Part shown: positions 63,187 through 64,000 of the stretch, piece by piece
How positions within the stretch are numbered: the stretch's first letter is position 1
Layout: the number at the start of each line of letters is the position of its first letter
Source: JAWLFI01 sp964627995
GTDB taxonomy: Bacteria > Bacteroidota > Bacteroidia > Chitinophagales > Saprospiraceae
DNA: 64,000 nucleotides
Reading direction: 5' to 3'
Assembly: GCA_964627995.1 (NCBI GenBank)
Contig: CAZVLN010000003.1
Location: 1 to 64,000 of the forward strand
The notes under the pieces: model-generated
What the model was told of the DNA's origin: nothing
The model's input: the letters and a program-made list of their open reading frames with translations, nothing else
The model's database searches: none
Translations under genes and position numbers: made by a program

Positions 63187-64000
63187 AAAGAGAGTTTTTG
63201 GGGGAATCTCTCCGAAGTATTCGGATAAAAATACTGCGGCTGTTCTATTGCAATCCATCCCCTTTGATGGAACGAGCACTTGGGGAAAAGGGGCAGATCA
63301 GGGATTCGATGTTTTTATTGAGGCTTCAGAAAACATGGAACTCTATGACATTGAAACAGACGCAGAAGTATACAAGAAAGGTATTCATGTTTTACCTTCT
63401 ATCCTTGAAAAGAGCAGTCCTGAAGCGGTTTATAATTCAGTATATCAGCAGGTCCAGGAATTATTAAAAACGGGAAAGTTCTTAAGTTTTTTTGGAGGTG
63501 AGCATTCTATCAGCATTGGCATCATTGATGCATTCCAGGAGAAATTTGATAATCTTACTGTTTTGCAATTAGACGCTCATGCTGATTTGCGAAAATCTTA
63601 CCTTGGCTCAGAATTCAATCATGCCTGTGCCATGCACCGGGCGAGTAAGAGTACAAATCTCATACAAGTGGGAATAAGAAGTATGGACAGCTCTGAAAAA
63701 GAATACATGAATTATGATAAATGTTTTTTTGCAGAGGAAATGTATAATCAAACCGAATGGATAGAGGAATCTATAGAAAAAATGACGCAGGATGTCTATC
63801 TTTCGATTGATCTAGATGTATTTGACCCTTCAATCATGCCGGCAACTGGCACACCTGAGCCCGGTGGTTTAGATTGGAATACTTGTATTCAATACCTAAG
63901 GCGAGTTTTTGAACAAAAAAATATCGTCGGCTTTGATATTGTAGAGTTTGCCCCAATTAAAGGGCTCAATGGGCCAGGCTTTTTGGTGTCCAAACTATTT
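63179..64000 (+). CDS. speB: Agmatinase (cut by the window end)
   Basis: Ureohydrolase running off the window after 274 codons. ATG 63179 overlaps the decarboxylase stop. The binuclear Mn site is clear: FFGGEHSISIG (His), LQLDAHADLRKSYL (Asp-His-Asp) and LSIDLDVFDPSIMPATGTPEP (Asp-Asp), the last being the agmatinase/arginase signature. It hydrolyses agmatine to putrescine and urea. Together with speA it forms a polyamine operon. Since the N-terminal and catalytic parts are complete, only the last few tens of residues are missing. Confidence 0.92.
   Translation, partial: MTKKRVFGGISPKYSDKNTAAVLLQSIPFDGTSTWGKGADQGFDVFIEASENMELYDIETDAEVYKKGIHVLPSILEKSSPEAVYNSVYQQVQELLKTGKFLSFFGGEHSISIGIIDAFQEKFDNLTVLQLDAHADLRKSYLGSEFNHACAMHRASKSTNLIQVGIRSMDSSEKEYMNYDKCFFAEEMYNQTEWIEESIEKMTQDVYLSIDLDVFDPSIMPATGTPEPGGLDWNTCIQYLRRVFEQKNIVGFDIVEFAPIKGLNGPGFLVSKLF

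Overview
The window is a chromosomal stretch of a member of the Bacteroidota. The evidence is consistent: a type IX secretion sorting domain (protein ending at 6575), SusC-like TonB receptor architecture, families largely confined to this phylum (DUF4199, DUF5606, DUF4412, TamL), a fused E1 alpha/beta 2-oxoacid dehydrogenase, and repeated -7 boxes of the Bacteroidota form TAnnTTTG. Genus cannot be fixed from sequence alone. About 46 protein genes, two tRNAs (Gln-UUG, Val-UAC) and one broken toxin gene are supported. No rRNA, CRISPR array, phage or complete transposase was seen.

Layout. 0-7.3 kb: surface and signalling genes (acetolactate decarboxylase-like lipoprotein, beta-barrel protein, TPR adenylate cyclase, PNGase F-like T9SS cargo, glucosaminidase). 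7.3-9.2 kb: a gene-free repeat-rich spacer. 9.2-31.7 kb: mostly core metabolism and housekeeping (cation/H+ antiporter, PNPOx-like and DUF2237 pair, glycosyltransferase, 2-oxoacid dehydrogenase, RecO, omega-amidase-like hydrolase, NlpC/P60 lipoprotein, Adk-Obg, NADP isocitrate dehydrogenase, AMP nucleosidase, RND exporter, NAD synthetase, symporter, MenA). 31.7-42.4 kb: TonB receptor, second glucosaminidase with LysM domains, barrel protein, HupE-like protein, CysS, M28 lipoprotein, tRNA-Val. 42.4-49.2 kb: an AT-richer accessory segment (unknown protein, patatin, glycosidase-like lipoprotein, DUF4328 protein, MntA/HepT toxin-antitoxin remnant) with integron-cassette-like boundaries. 49.2-56.5 kb: the TamL-TamB envelope pair. 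56.5-64 kb: barrel protein, membrane protein, DinB protein, ArsR-DUF6428 pair, and arginine decarboxylase plus agmatinase (cut by the window end), which together make putrescine.

The most unusual feature is the density of short palindromic intergenic repeats. At least five families recur in nearly every long spacer. The largest is a 120-180 bp element that keeps a common framework but carries different hairpin modules in each copy. The second is the 42.8-45 kb segment, where two diverged copies of a 150 bp leader both end at a G/TT junction in front of unrelated genes and an attC-like hairpin site lies between two genes. No integrase is in the window, so the cassette reading is an inference.
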